34,216 bases of DNA from Frankia sp. R82 (GTDB lineage: Bacteria; Actinomycetota; Actinomycetes; Frankiales; Frankiaceae). Under the pieces are notes generated by a model, which searched no databases, was not told the DNA's origin, and saw nothing but the letters and a program-made list of their open reading frames with translations. The position numbers and the translations under genes were made by a program. The stretch is from contig NZ_JAMQQG010000046.1 in assembly GCF_023716925.1 (NCBI RefSeq), positions 1-34,216 of the forward strand, written 5' to 3'. Positions 8,642 through 16,144 of the stretch are shown piece after piece. Within the stretch, counting starts at the first letter, position 1. Each line of letters begins with the position of its first letter.

Positions 8642-10456
8642 ATGGTCGAACCCCTGCAGGACGGCGATCCGCGGCAGGTCGGCGGCTACGCGCTGCACCA
8701 GCGGATCGGGTCCGGCGGGATGGGCATCGTCTATCTCGCCTACGGGCCGCAGGGGCAGCCGGTCGCGGTCAAGACCGCGAACCCGCGGGCCGCGTCCCGG
8801 CCGGATTTTCGCCGGCGGTTCCGCGCCGAGGTGGACGCGGTCGGCCGGGTGCACAGCCGGTACGTCGCCGCGCTGGTCGACGCCGATGCCGATGCAGAGC
8901 AGCCCTGGTACGCCACCGAATACGTCGAGGGACGTACCCTCGCCGAAGCCGTCGACGAACACGGGCCGCTGACCGGCCGGGTGCTCGACGGCTGCGTGTC
9001 CGGGCTCGCCGAGGCGCTGGTCGCGATCGGTGCGGCCGGCGTCGTGCACCGCGACCTCAAACCCGCCAACATCATCCTGGCCTGGGACGGCCCGAAGATC
9101 GTCGATTTCGGGATCGCCCGCGCGCACGACGCCACCCGCCACACCCGGACCGGCACCACGATCGGCACCGTCGCGTGGATGGCCCCCGAGCAGATCCGCG
9201 GCGAGCCGGCCGGTCCGGCCAGCGACGTCTTCGCCTGGGCCGCGTGTGTCAGCTTCGCCGCGAGCGGCCGCTCCCCGTTCCACGCCGAGACGATCGAGGC
9301 CGTCGGCCTGCGCATCCTGCACGGCCAGCCCGATCTGGACGATCTGCCCGCGCGGCTGGCTCCCGTCGTCCGCCGCGCGCTGGCGAAGCACCCGACGGAC
9401 CGGCCGAGCACCACACAGCTACGGGATGCTCTCGCCGCCGCCGGCATCACCGCCGACAGCACGCCGTCCCTCGCCTCCGCCCACCCCGCCGACGCCGAAG
9501 CCGGTGATGACGGCGACGAAACCAAGATCACATCTCTGGCGCCCGGTGCGCCCGCCAGCTCACCGGGCGGTGGCACCGGGCCACGTCACCCGCTGGCCGG
9601 CGAGCCTGCGACCAGCGGCCACCCGGTCCAGGGACGGCGCTGGGCGCGGCGGGGGGTGCTCGCGTCGATGGCCCTGGCCCTGGTCGTCGCGGCCGGCGCA
9701 GTGGCCTGGGCGGTGCGGCCCACCGGCGCAAAGACCGTGGTGACACCCGCCGGCCCCACCGCAGTGACGGCCGAGCGTTCCCCGACCCATCAGTCGTCCC
9801 CCAACACCCCCACCGCTCTGAACAGCCCGAATGGCCTGAACAGCCCGAACGGCCCGAACAGCCCGAACGGCCCGAGCCATTCGAGGACTGGCGACGCGTC
9901 GACCGACACCTCGGCGAACGGCGGCCCGGGCGGCACCACCGCTGTCAGCGACGACAGTGCCCAGCCGGGCGGCGGCGCCCAGCCAGGCGGCGGCGCCATC
10001 AGCGGCACGCAGCAGAACGGCCCGTCCCGCTCGCGCTGCGGCATCCGATCGGTCTTCGACGCGGAGGCCTACCTTGAGGCCGACGGCATGTCCGTGAGCG
10101 AGTCCCGCGGCTACGATCAGGGACGCAGTCTCAACGTGCTGCTCGGCATGGTGCAGCAGCCAACCGGAACGAACCTCGTCCGCGCCTACTTCTTCGTCGG
10201 CGACTGCTTCGTGGGCTACGACGCGCCGGAACCCAGCAGCGCCGTCACCCTCGTCCAGGCGGCAACCGCCACCAGCCCGAGCGTCGTCCTGCGGTACGCC
10301 GGATACGCCCCCGGCGACGACTACTGCTGCCCACACGGCACCACCGTCAACGTCACCTTCACCGCCGCTGGCCCCTCGGGCCCCGTCACCAACGACGGGA
10401 CGCTACCCCCGGCCAGCCGCACCGCCGCGTCAAGCCGCGTGTGGCACGCACGTTAG
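8642..10456 (+). CDS. Membrane receptor-like Ser/Thr protein kinase with LppP/LprE-like extracellular domain (604 aa)
   Basis: A PknB-type (Hanks) kinase. The glycine loop IGSGGMGIVY starts at residue 22, the ATP-binding lysine is K44 (VAVK), the catalytic loop HRDLKPAN is 136-143 with D138, and DFG begins at D155, followed by APEQ; all key residues are present. After about residue 265 comes a flexible linker, a single membrane helix near 338-359 (RGVLASMALALVVAAG), then an Asn-Ser-Pro-Asn-Gly repeat stalk encoded by short DNA repeats at about 9822-9880. The last 140 residues have four or more cysteines and resemble the LppP/LprE lipoprotein fold (VRAYFFVGDCFVGY...SVVLRYAGY), so it probably senses something outside the cell. 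ATG 8642 follows GGAGGGG; an in-frame ATG at 8585 would add 19 residues. No phosphatase or FHA partner lies beside it. Confidence 0.9.
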   Translation: MVEPLQDGDPRQVGGYALHQRIGSGGMGIVYLAYGPQGQPVAVKTANPRAASRPDFRRRFRAEVDAVGRVHSRYVAALVDADADAEQPWYATEYVEGRTLAEAVDEHGPLTGRVLDGCVSGLAEALVAIGAAGVVHRDLKPANIILAWDGPKIVDFGIARAHDATRHTRTGTTIGTVAWMAPEQIRGEPAGPASDVFAWAACVSFAASGRSPFHAETIEAVGLRILHGQPDLDDLPARLAPVVRRALAKHPTDRPSTTQLRDALAAAGITADSTPSLASAHPADAEAGDDGDETKITSLAPGAPASSPGGGTGPRHPLAGEPATSGHPVQGRRWARRGVLASMALALVVAAGAVAWAVRPTGAKTVVTPAGPTAVTAERSPTHQSSPNTPTALNSPNGLNSPNGPNSPNGPSHSRTGDASTDTSANGGPGGTTAVSDDSAQPGGGAQPGGGAISGTQQNGPSRSRCGIRSVFDAEAYLEADGMSVSESRGYDQGRSLNVLLGMVQQPTGTNLVRAYFFVGDCFVGYDAPEPSSAVTLVQAATATSPSVVLRYAGYAPGDDYCCPHGTTVNVTFTAAGPSGPVTNDGTLPPASRTAASSRVWHAR

Positions 10457-11160
10457 GCCACTCCTCGTGGATCTTGGTTAATCCTCATCGTTCGCGAAAC
10501 ATAACTACGTCGCTACCACGCGTCCACATGACGGCCCGTTCGCTGCCATGCCCGGGCCACTCCACGAACCGTGGTCGCTCAGCCCGACAACCACCGGGCC
10601 CAGCAACCGCGTTTCGCACCCTGACCGCAGCAGCTTCTTGATCCACGAAAAGCTGCCGCGGTTCCCAGTGCGCCCGGTGGGTCTGTCCGTGCTCCGGCGG
10701 ACCTCCTGCCGCGTCCGTCGGCCGTCGGCCGTAGCCACCCCACGATCCGCGGGTCCGCCGGCCCCGACCGGTGACCCTGGCTCGTCGAGATGTAGGCGTG
10801 TCGTCACGTTCCGCGCAGAGATGTCGGAGAGTGACCGCCCTGGGGGCCGGTGGACGTCCCGCCGGAACACTCTCGCACCCAGCCACCCCCGACACCCGTC
10901 GACCGATACCTTCCGTGCCACCAACGCCACTCCCTGTGGCGAAACCGGGTCCGGTGCGGACGCCCGAAAGCCATGATCCGTTCTTGCCGAGGCCTGGTGA
11001 AGGATCGGCGGGCCGGAACCTTCACTCCGCCTCGGCAGGAATCCGTGACTTGGCGGAACGGTCGCTGTCCACGGCAGACACGGAGACACGGGCCCGCTGA
11101 GACACGGGCCCACGGAGACACGGAGGCACGGGCCGGCTGACCACCTGGTGCGGGGACGTC
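10457..11160. other. Noncoding stretch of about 700 bases
   Basis: Open frames exist on both strands but read as low-complexity Arg/Gly/Pro/Ser sequence without domains, credible starts or ribosome-binding sites. The first 60 bases are less GC-rich than the rest. Only the 16-bp tandem repeat near its right end stands out. No RNA gene was recognised. Confidence 0.6.
11083..11130 (+). repeat. Three tandem 16-bp repeats
   Basis: Units start at 11083, 11099 and 11115, each beginning GAGACACGG; the first two share GAGACACGGGCCC and the third diverges at its end. A partial copy (CAGACACGG) precedes them at 11075. The array lies just downstream of the small Clp-like gene, which runs the other way. 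It is too short and lacks spacers, so it is not a CRISPR. Confidence 0.8.
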
Positions 11161-11481
11161 TCATGCCGGCCAGACGAGTGACACGGTCCAGGTGCCGTAC
11201 TCGCGGGCCACGTCGGACACCGTCAGGGTGCCGGACCGCGCCGCCGGTTCGCGCGTGCGCAGGGCCTGGTCGAGCGGGTCGATCAGCATGTCCTCGAGCG
11301 CGCGGTGGACGCGGTGGTCGTCGAGGGGCAGATCGGCGGTGAGCTCGACGAGCAGGCGGGCGCGGGCGCGCGGGCCGAGGGTGAGCTCGATGCCCTGCTC
11401 GGTGCGCAGGCGGGCGGCGAGCCGACCGACGAGCAGGTCGACGATCCGCTCGATGTCGGCACGCTCATGATGGTTCGGCAC
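11161..11481 (-). CDS. Small protein resembling the Clp/HSP100 ATPase C-terminal (D2-small) domain (106 aa)
   Basis: The frame begins MPNHHERADIERIVDLLVGR and continues with LAARLRTEQGIELTLGPRAR, then VHRALEDMLIDPLDQAL and GTLTVSDV. Order and spacing match the C-terminal domain of ClpB/ClpC (IVDLxLxRL, GIxLxVTxxA, LRRxIQxxVEDPLxxALL, then a final beta strand). In full-length Clp ATPases this domain mediates hexamer contacts after the second AAA+ module. Here nothing of the ATPase is encoded upstream, and the usual GYDPxxGARPL segment is replaced by ELTADLPLDDH. It may be a stand-alone adaptor-like protein or a surviving remnant. The intact frame and conserved helix register argue for a real gene; the family match is from memory of the motif, not a search. 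Confidence 0.6.
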   Translation of the reverse strand: MPNHHERADIERIVDLLVGRLAARLRTEQGIELTLGPRARARLLVELTADLPLDDHRVHRALEDMLIDPLDQALRTREPAARSGTLTVSDVAREYGTWTVSLVWPA

Positions 11482-11603
11482 TACACAAGTGTCGCCGAGG
11501 GTCGTGAGCGTCCGGCCGGTTCAGGCCGGGGGTACCGATCGCGGCCGCCCGCTCCGGCCGCGCGGGGCATCGTCAGAAATGCTGCGTGGTGCTGGATCCG
11601 ATC

Positions 11604-11770
11604 CTCAGGTGTACGAGTACACCTCCAGGTGGAAGAGAAAGCCTGCCGCGGTGTTTCCCCAGCCCGGATTCCCCGGACACACCCCGGTTCGGCTGGTATC
11701 CAGCAAATAGAGCGAGCCGCCCGGGTAGTAGAGACGCCACGCGCTCCGGTAATGGTGCGCCCCTCGAACT
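11604..11770 (-). pseudogene. C-terminal remnant of an unidentified protein
   Basis: Read on the minus strand, an open stretch of about 50 codons without a start gives HHYRSAWRLYYPGGSLYLL then DTSRTGVCPGNPGWGNTAAG then FLFHLEVYSYT before TGA. The composition (aromatics, Gly, one Cys) is protein-like and unlike the Arg-rich shadows around it. An in-frame stop lies at about 11775, so the gene has lost its front part. Family not recognised. Confidence 0.35.
11607..11624. promoter_or_regulatory. 18-bp palindrome AGGTGTACGAGTACACCT
   Basis: Two perfect 8-bp arms, AGGTGTAC and GTACACCT, flank a central GA. This shape is typical of a dimeric-repressor operator. It overlaps the stop codon of the minus-strand remnant and is about 390 bases upstream of the lipoprotein gene, so its target, if any, is unclear. 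Confidence 0.35.
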
Positions 11771-12015
11771 CACGCCCGCGCCGCCATGGACGACGGTACT
11801 CTCACCATCGACCGATCGGACCCGAAAATCGTTTTCCTGACCGATTTACGACAGGATTCGCACGTGCGGACCCGTGGTTCTCCGCAGAGGCCGGAGATGC
11901 ACGTCATATGGGGGTCGTCGGGTGTCGGACAGGGGCGGAAAAAGCCACCGACCGGCGATTACAGTCCGCTGGTCGGGTCATCTGGCGCCCCGGCGGGACC
12001 TGATGGGAGGCAGAC

Positions 12016-12876
12016 ATGTGGGCAGGCAGGCTGGGTTGGCGAACGGCCGGCGTCCGCAGGTGGACGATCGTCCTCGGGGTCGCGTCGGTGACGGCGCTCG
12101 CAGGCTGTGGCAGCGCGGGGCAGACTGACGCACAAGCGGCGGCGACAACACCGCCCATGGTGTCCACCGCGACGACAGTCCCGGCTGCGACGACGACAAC
12201 CGCCACAACGACAACGGCCACAACGACAAGGGCCACGACGACAAGGGCGGCTGCGGGGACGGGTACCGGGAGGGGGAGCTCGGGAACGGCCGGCACCCGC
12301 GGCGGCCAGGCGACCCGGCTGGTCAATCTGGCGCCGGTCGACCGCCATGGGCAACCGGCCAGGGGCTGGACCGTCGAGGGAAGCGAAGATCCGAACTCGC
12401 CCATCGACTGTGGCGACACCAGTCAGGCGTTTCCGTCGCCGGCCGCCGTCAGCGGCGACATCTACTACTGCTCCCCCAGTGCCGCTGCCGCCGACGCCTG
12501 CTGGCCGACACCCCAGCCCCGCCGGATGCTCTGCCTGCGCGACCCGTACTCGACCATCCTCACCGCACTCACCGCCGGGTCGCTCGTCGCCAAGGTCTCC
12601 CCGCCCCGCCATCCCGCCCCGCTGCGTCTGGACCTGGCCAACGGGGAGCACTGCCGGCTGCGCGACGGCGGCGCCTGGGGCGCCCCGCAGAACCATCCGG
12701 ACTACGTCGGCTACTACTCCTGCGGCCCGCGCGACATCGTGTGGGCGCGGCCGGACTCGCCCACCGGCGGCATCGACCGAACCGGCACCCGCTGGACCGT
12801 CCTGGTCGGCGACCTCACCGGTCCGCTGTCCACCGTCGCCGTCGCCACCGCCGGCTTCGTCACCACCGCCCCCTGA
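12016..12876 (+). CDS. Thr-rich secreted lipoprotein of unknown function (286 aa)
   Basis: The N-terminus is a lipoprotein signal: basic start, hydrophobic core (WTIVLGVASVTALAGC) and a lipobox LAGC with the acylated cysteine at residue 31. Residues about 45-80 are a Thr/Ala repeat stalk (TTTTATTTTATTTRATTTR) encoded by ACGACA-type DNA repeats. The remaining part is a folded domain with at least six cysteines (IDCGDTSQAFPSP, YYCSPS, CWPTPQPRRMLCL, HCRLRDGG, YYSCGPR), suggesting disulphides outside the membrane. ATG 12016 has GGGAGG six bases upstream. No partner genes are adjacent. The function is unknown; the domain is not one I recognise. Confidence 0.85.
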   Translation: MWAGRLGWRTAGVRRWTIVLGVASVTALAGCGSAGQTDAQAAATTPPMVSTATTVPAATTTTATTTTATTTRATTTRAAAGTGTGRGSSGTAGTRGGQATRLVNLAPVDRHGQPARGWTVEGSEDPNSPIDCGDTSQAFPSPAAVSGDIYYCSPSAAAADACWPTPQPRRMLCLRDPYSTILTALTAGSLVAKVSPPRHPAPLRLDLANGEHCRLRDGGAWGAPQNHPDYVGYYSCGPRDIVWARPDSPTGGIDRTGTRWTVLVGDLTGPLSTVAVATAGFVTTAP

Positions 12877-13249
12877 ACGACCGCGGACGGACGAACCGCG
12901 CCAGCCATACGTCAGTGCCGCCGGACATCGGTGCCGGCCAGACATCAGTGCCGCCAGACGTCAGCGGCCGGGTGCCCACCGCGGGATCCGGCGCGGTGAG
13001 ATCGGCCAGCTGGCGCCACAGGTCACGTTCGACCCTGGACATCCGCCGGACGGACGGTCGCCGGTCGGCGCAGTCCGCCGCGGCGGCCGAAGCCTCGTGC
13101 CCGAGGACGAGGAATTCGGCCCGGGTGCCGGTCTCCACGAACGCCGCGGTTACCGCGATCTGGCCCAGCTCGCGGACGACCGCCCGTAGCCAGCGCCATA
13201 CCACGCCCTGACGACGAGCCACGCCCTGACGACGAGCCTGGATATACAT
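12860..13249 (-). CDS. Doubtful hypothetical protein (129 aa)
   Basis: An open frame between the lipoprotein and the TetR gene, convergent with the lipoprotein and overlapping its last 17 bases. Its middle (VVRELGQIAVTAAFVETGTR then AEFLVLGHEASAAAADCADR then MSRVERDLWRQLADLT) reads like real protein, but both ends are built from DNA repeats: ARRQGV twice at the N-terminus and SGGTDVW twice near the C-terminus. No ribosome-binding site precedes ATG 13249. It may be a fragment of an older gene. No family recognised. Confidence 0.3.
   Translation of the reverse strand: MYIQARRQGVARRQGVVWRWLRAVVRELGQIAVTAAFVETGTRAEFLVLGHEASAAAADCADRRPSVRRMSRVERDLWRQLADLTAPDPAVGTRPLTSGGTDVWPAPMSGGTDVWLARFVRPRSFRGRW
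13201..13236 (+). repeat. Perfect tandem duplication of an 18-bp unit
   Basis: CCACGCCCTGACGACGAG occurs twice without a gap (13201-13218 and 13219-13236). Being a multiple of three it keeps the minus-strand frame open and encodes the ARRQGV repeat. Confidence 0.9.
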
Positions 13250-13357
13250 TCGGCGATGGTCACCGGGAGCGCTAAAGCCCGTCTTGCGGCTGGGTAAACC
13301 GCTCGGAGGTCGCGGCCCTGCTCGCCGGGACGCACCGGGTGGGTGACGCCCTCCCCG

Positions 13358-14152
13358 TCAGGGCTGGCCGAAGAAGCGGCTGGCCACGCCATCGAGAACG
13401 AACGCCATGCCCTGGGCGAAGACACTGTCGGCGCTGGCAGCGAGGAAGGCCGGGCCGGCGGTGCGCAGCGCCGTGTACTGGTCTCCCGGCAGGGTTTCCA
13501 GGAACGTCCTGATGCTGTCGCCGTCACCGGCTCCGTGCAGTCCGCGACCGCCGCTGCCACGTTGGATCGAGACCGCGCCGAAGACGAAGTCGATGATCGC
13601 GGCCGTCGCGAAGCTGGCCTGGTCGTTCGTCAGTCCGGCGGCCAGGAACAGGCCGAGGGCGGCGTCGACGATCCGGAGCGTGCCGGGCCCCCAGATGGCC
13701 CGGTCGGTCGAGGCCGACGGGGGCAGTGGCGCTTCCAGCAGGATGCGCCGTATCTCGCGGATCAGCTCCTCGACATCCGTACGCCAGTCCGCGCCGCTGC
13801 CCGGGCGCAGCCGCGCCTGCCCGAGATAGTGATCGGCGACCAGCACGATCAGCTCGTCGCGGCTGGCGATGTGCTGGTAGAGGGCGCCGCTGCTGGTATC
13901 GAGCCGGTCGGCGACCGCGCGCACCGTCAACGCCTCGAAGCCGCGCTCGTTGAGCACCTCGATCGCCGCCTGCACGATCCGCTGCGTCGACAACCCGCCC
14001 GCGCGGGGTCGGCGCCGCGCCGCCGCGCCGACCCGGTCGGCCCACCAGCCCATCGATCCCGGCCGGCGGGCGTAGCCGCCCGACCCGCCGCCTGCCCGCC
14101 CCGCTGAGATCTGCACGTCACCGTCCACTACAGCCTTGACCTGCGCGAGCAT
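13358..14152 (-). CDS. TetR-family transcriptional regulator (264 aa)
   Basis: A DNA-binding repressor. The helix-turn-helix lies at about residues 55-105 (TQRIVQAAIEVLNERGFEAL then VRAVADRLDTSSGALYQHIA), after an unusually long Gly/Arg-rich N-terminal tail of about 50 residues. The C-terminal ligand-binding region (about 120-260) resembles the TetR_C class with a hydrophobic core. GTG 14155 and ATG 14152 are both possible starts and neither has a well-spaced ribosome-binding site; an internal ATG at 14053 would remove most of the odd tail. It is divergent from the SGNH hydrolase gene and a perfect palindrome sits between them, so it probably represses itself and the hydrolase. Confidence 0.9.
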   Translation of the reverse strand: MLAQVKAVVDGDVQISAGRAGGGSGGYARRPGSMGWWADRVGAAARRRPRAGGLSTQRIVQAAIEVLNERGFEALTVRAVADRLDTSSGALYQHIASRDELIVLVADHYLGQARLRPGSGADWRTDVEELIREIRRILLEAPLPPSASTDRAIWGPGTLRIVDAALGLFLAAGLTNDQASFATAAIIDFVFGAVSIQRGSGGRGLHGAGDGDSIRTFLETLPGDQYTALRTAGPAFLAASADSVFAQGMAFVLDGVASRFFGQP

Positions 14153-14176
14153 CACCTAGAAAATACACCGGCGCGC

Positions 14177-14197
14177 TATACGAGCAGCGCTCGTATA
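14177..14197. promoter_or_regulatory. Perfect palindromic operator candidate between tetR and the SGNH hydrolase gene
   Basis: Arms TATACGAGC (14177-14185) and GCTCGTATA (14189-14197) are exact reverse complements separated by AGC. The site is about 25 bases upstream of the TetR start and about 55 upstream of the hydrolase start, within an AT-rich divergent promoter region (TATTTT toward tetR, TAGCAATAT toward the hydrolase). Size and position fit a TetR-family operator. Confidence 0.75.
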
Positions 14198-14252
14198 TCT
14201 GACCGGACATCTAGCAATATTCCAGTTTCGTACCGCCGGAGAGGCAAAATTG

Positions 14253-15188
14253 ATGCGTCCAGCAATGAAGGCCCGCTTGGTCGCTTGTGGACTTGCCGGG
14301 GCGATCTCGATCGTCGGCTGCAGCTCGAGTTCGGGCTCCCCAGCTCCCACCGCCACCCGCGCCGCCGCGCGCACCGCTACGCTCACCACCGCGCTCACCT
14401 CGTCAGCCACCCCGATAAAGGGCCGTTACGTCGCGATGGGCAGCTCCTTCGCTGCCGGCACCGGCATCGGCCCCGACATCAGCGATGGCTGCCTGCGCTC
14501 CGCCCAGAACTACCCCCACCTGCTCGCCAGCCGGCTTCACCTCGACCTCGTCGACGTCACCTGCGGCGGCGCGACCGTCCTGAACCTGCTCAACACCCCT
14601 CAGGGCGACCATCCCGCCCAGATCGACGCGCTCACCGCGGACACCCGGCTGGTCACCATCACCGCCGGCGGCAACGACCTCACCTACTCCCTGAGCACGC
14701 TGATCTGCGCGAACTCGGCGAGCGCCGGACAGCCGTGCACCAATCTGCCCACCCCCGAGGCCACCAAAACCGCCTCGGCGACGCTGCGTACCAACTTCAC
14801 CAAGCTGTTCGCCGCGATCAAGGCCAAGGCCCCGCGGGCGCGCATCCTCCTGGTCGCCTACCCGCGGGTGTTCCCGAACCCGCCGACGACCTGCCCGGGC
14901 AACGTCATCAGCACCGCTGACAGCGTGGCGCTCGCCGACATCGGCACCACCCTGCAGAACACCTCCCGGCTCGCCGCCGCCGATTCCCACGTCACCTTCA
15001 TCGACGCCTACACCGCCAGCGCCGGACACGATGTCTGCGCCCCCGACGCCGACCGCTGGGTCGAGGGCTCGAACGCGACCGGCACGCCCTACCACCCCGA
15101 CGCGACCGGCACCGCCGCACTCAGTGCTCTGATCGCCAAGGCCCTCCCCCGTCCCGCCAGCCAGCCAGCCACCGCGTCACAGGGGTAA
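14253..15188 (+). CDS. Lipoprotein SGNH/GDSL-family esterase or lipase (311 aa)
   Basis: A secreted, membrane-anchored hydrolase. The signal (KARLVACGLAGAISIVGC) ends in a lipobox IVGC, followed by a Ser/Ala/Thr-rich linker. Family blocks are in order: block I MGSSFAAG with the likely nucleophile S65, block III GGND, and block V YHPDATG with the catalytic His near the C-terminus; a Cys-containing loop (ICANSASAGQPC) follows GGND, as in the two-Cys actinobacterial SGNH hydrolases. ATG 14253 (with TTG just before it) follows GGAGAGG. Substrate is unknown; lipids or acylated glycans outside the cell are likely. The divergent TetR and shared operator suggest induction by a small molecule. Confidence 0.88.
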   Translation: MRPAMKARLVACGLAGAISIVGCSSSSGSPAPTATRAAARTATLTTALTSSATPIKGRYVAMGSSFAAGTGIGPDISDGCLRSAQNYPHLLASRLHLDLVDVTCGGATVLNLLNTPQGDHPAQIDALTADTRLVTITAGGNDLTYSLSTLICANSASAGQPCTNLPTPEATKTASATLRTNFTKLFAAIKAKAPRARILLVAYPRVFPNPPTTCPGNVISTADSVALADIGTTLQNTSRLAAADSHVTFIDAYTASAGHDVCAPDADRWVEGSNATGTPYHPDATGTAALSALIAKALPRPASQPATASQG

Positions 15189-15207
15189 CCCGAGGTCGGA
15201 CCAGCCC

Positions 15208-15250
15208 GTTCGACTCCCGCGTCGCCACCCGGTCGATACGGGAGTCGAAC
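15208..15250. terminator. Long hairpin downstream of the SGNH hydrolase gene
   Basis: GTTCGACTCCCG (15208-15219) and CGGGAGTCGAAC (15239-15250) are perfect 12-bp inverted repeats around a 19-base loop, 20 bases after the hydrolase stop and before the convergent broken hydrolase. There is no U-tract, so it would be a bidirectional, non-canonical terminator. The arms also look like a tRNA T-arm sequence. Confidence 0.5.
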
Positions 15251-15272
15251 AGCAGACCCCGCCCTGGCAGGC

Positions 15273-16071
15273 TCAGGTAGTACCCAAGCCGCGGCACAGG
15301 GCCACAAGCTGCTCGTCGCGGGCTCGCCGCTCGGTCGGTGCGTCCAGGCCGGCGAACCCGTGCAAGGCGTCTGCGAAGGTGTGCAGCTCGGGCGGGAGCC
15401 GCGTACGGACTGGCCTCGGTCGCCCCGTCACCGAGGTAGAGGCGCCAGCTCTGGACGGCCAGCGGTCGGGCTCCATACCGGGGCGTCCACCGCGGCCAGC
15501 ATGGACGGCGTCTGCAGGCGGTCGTCGAGGGCGGGCATGGTCAGGCTCAGGAACCGCGGTGACGGACCACCGGTGTCGCGGGTGCGTAGCGCCACCCCCA
15601 GTGCCAGGGTCGCGCCGGCGCTGACGCAGTCGTCCAGGCCGGCAGGGAAGGGATGTTCGGGGGCCAGCCGGTAGGCGACCGACATCACCACCGCCTCGGC
15701 GCCGAGGGTGAGCGCGGCGACGTTGTCGTGCACCAGGTCGAGGCTGCCGAGCACGAACGCGCCGCCATGCAGATAGACCGCCAGCGGGAGCAGGGACCCG
15801 CTGTGCGGGCGATGGACCCGCATCCGGATCCGCACGTCCTCGCCGGTGCCCTGCAGGACATGGTCAGCGATGGTCAGTCTCCCGGTACCGGGGGCGGTGT
15901 GTCGGCATGGAACGCCACCTGCTCGGCATGGTCCCGGCGGATCGCCGCGACGAGGTCGGTGATCGTTCCCGTCCTCGGCGCCGCAGCCCCGCCCGGCGTG
16001 GTGCCGCCCCCCGGCGCCCGGCCCGCGGGCAGTCGAGCTGCGTTGGCGCTCTCCCGTCCGTCCATGAGCAT
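15273..16071 (-). pseudogene. Decayed alpha/beta-hydrolase (hormone-sensitive-lipase type)
   Basis: Homology to one gene is spread over several frames. The start MDGRESANAARLP and DLVAAIRRDHAEQVAFHADT lie in one frame from about 16071; the frame shifts near 15880 to one carrying ADHVLQGTGEDVRIRMRVH and the oxyanion-hole motif YLHGGAFVLGSLD. There DDCV joins directly to SAGATLALGVALR: the family normally has about 30 residues here ending in GDSAGG, so an in-frame deletion has removed the glycine before the nucleophile. After DRLQTPSMLAAVDAPVWS the frame is lost again, and the C-terminal end (ALHGFAGLDAPTERRARDEQ) appears in a further frame to 15273. The gene cannot make an active enzyme. It is divergent from the MFS gene and was probably once its partner. 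Confidence 0.8.
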
Positions 16072-16095
16072 ATGCTACCGTCCGACTCACCAAGT

Positions 16096-16111
16096 TGAAA
16101 CGATTGGTTCA
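16096..16111. promoter_or_regulatory. Imperfect palindrome upstream of the MFS exporter
   Basis: TGAAACGATTGGTTCA has TGAA/TTCA ends with further internal symmetry, 34 bases before the MFS start and between it and the divergent broken hydrolase. It is a reasonable operator for the TetR regulator encoded after the MFS gene, but the symmetry is incomplete. Confidence 0.4.
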
Positions 16112-16144
16112 GTTTTTGTCGAGAGCCGTTTCACAGGGGGTTTC

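Noticed and set aside
11083-11130. CRISPR array
   Set aside because: Repeats are 16 bp and contiguous with no spacers; no cas genes in the window.
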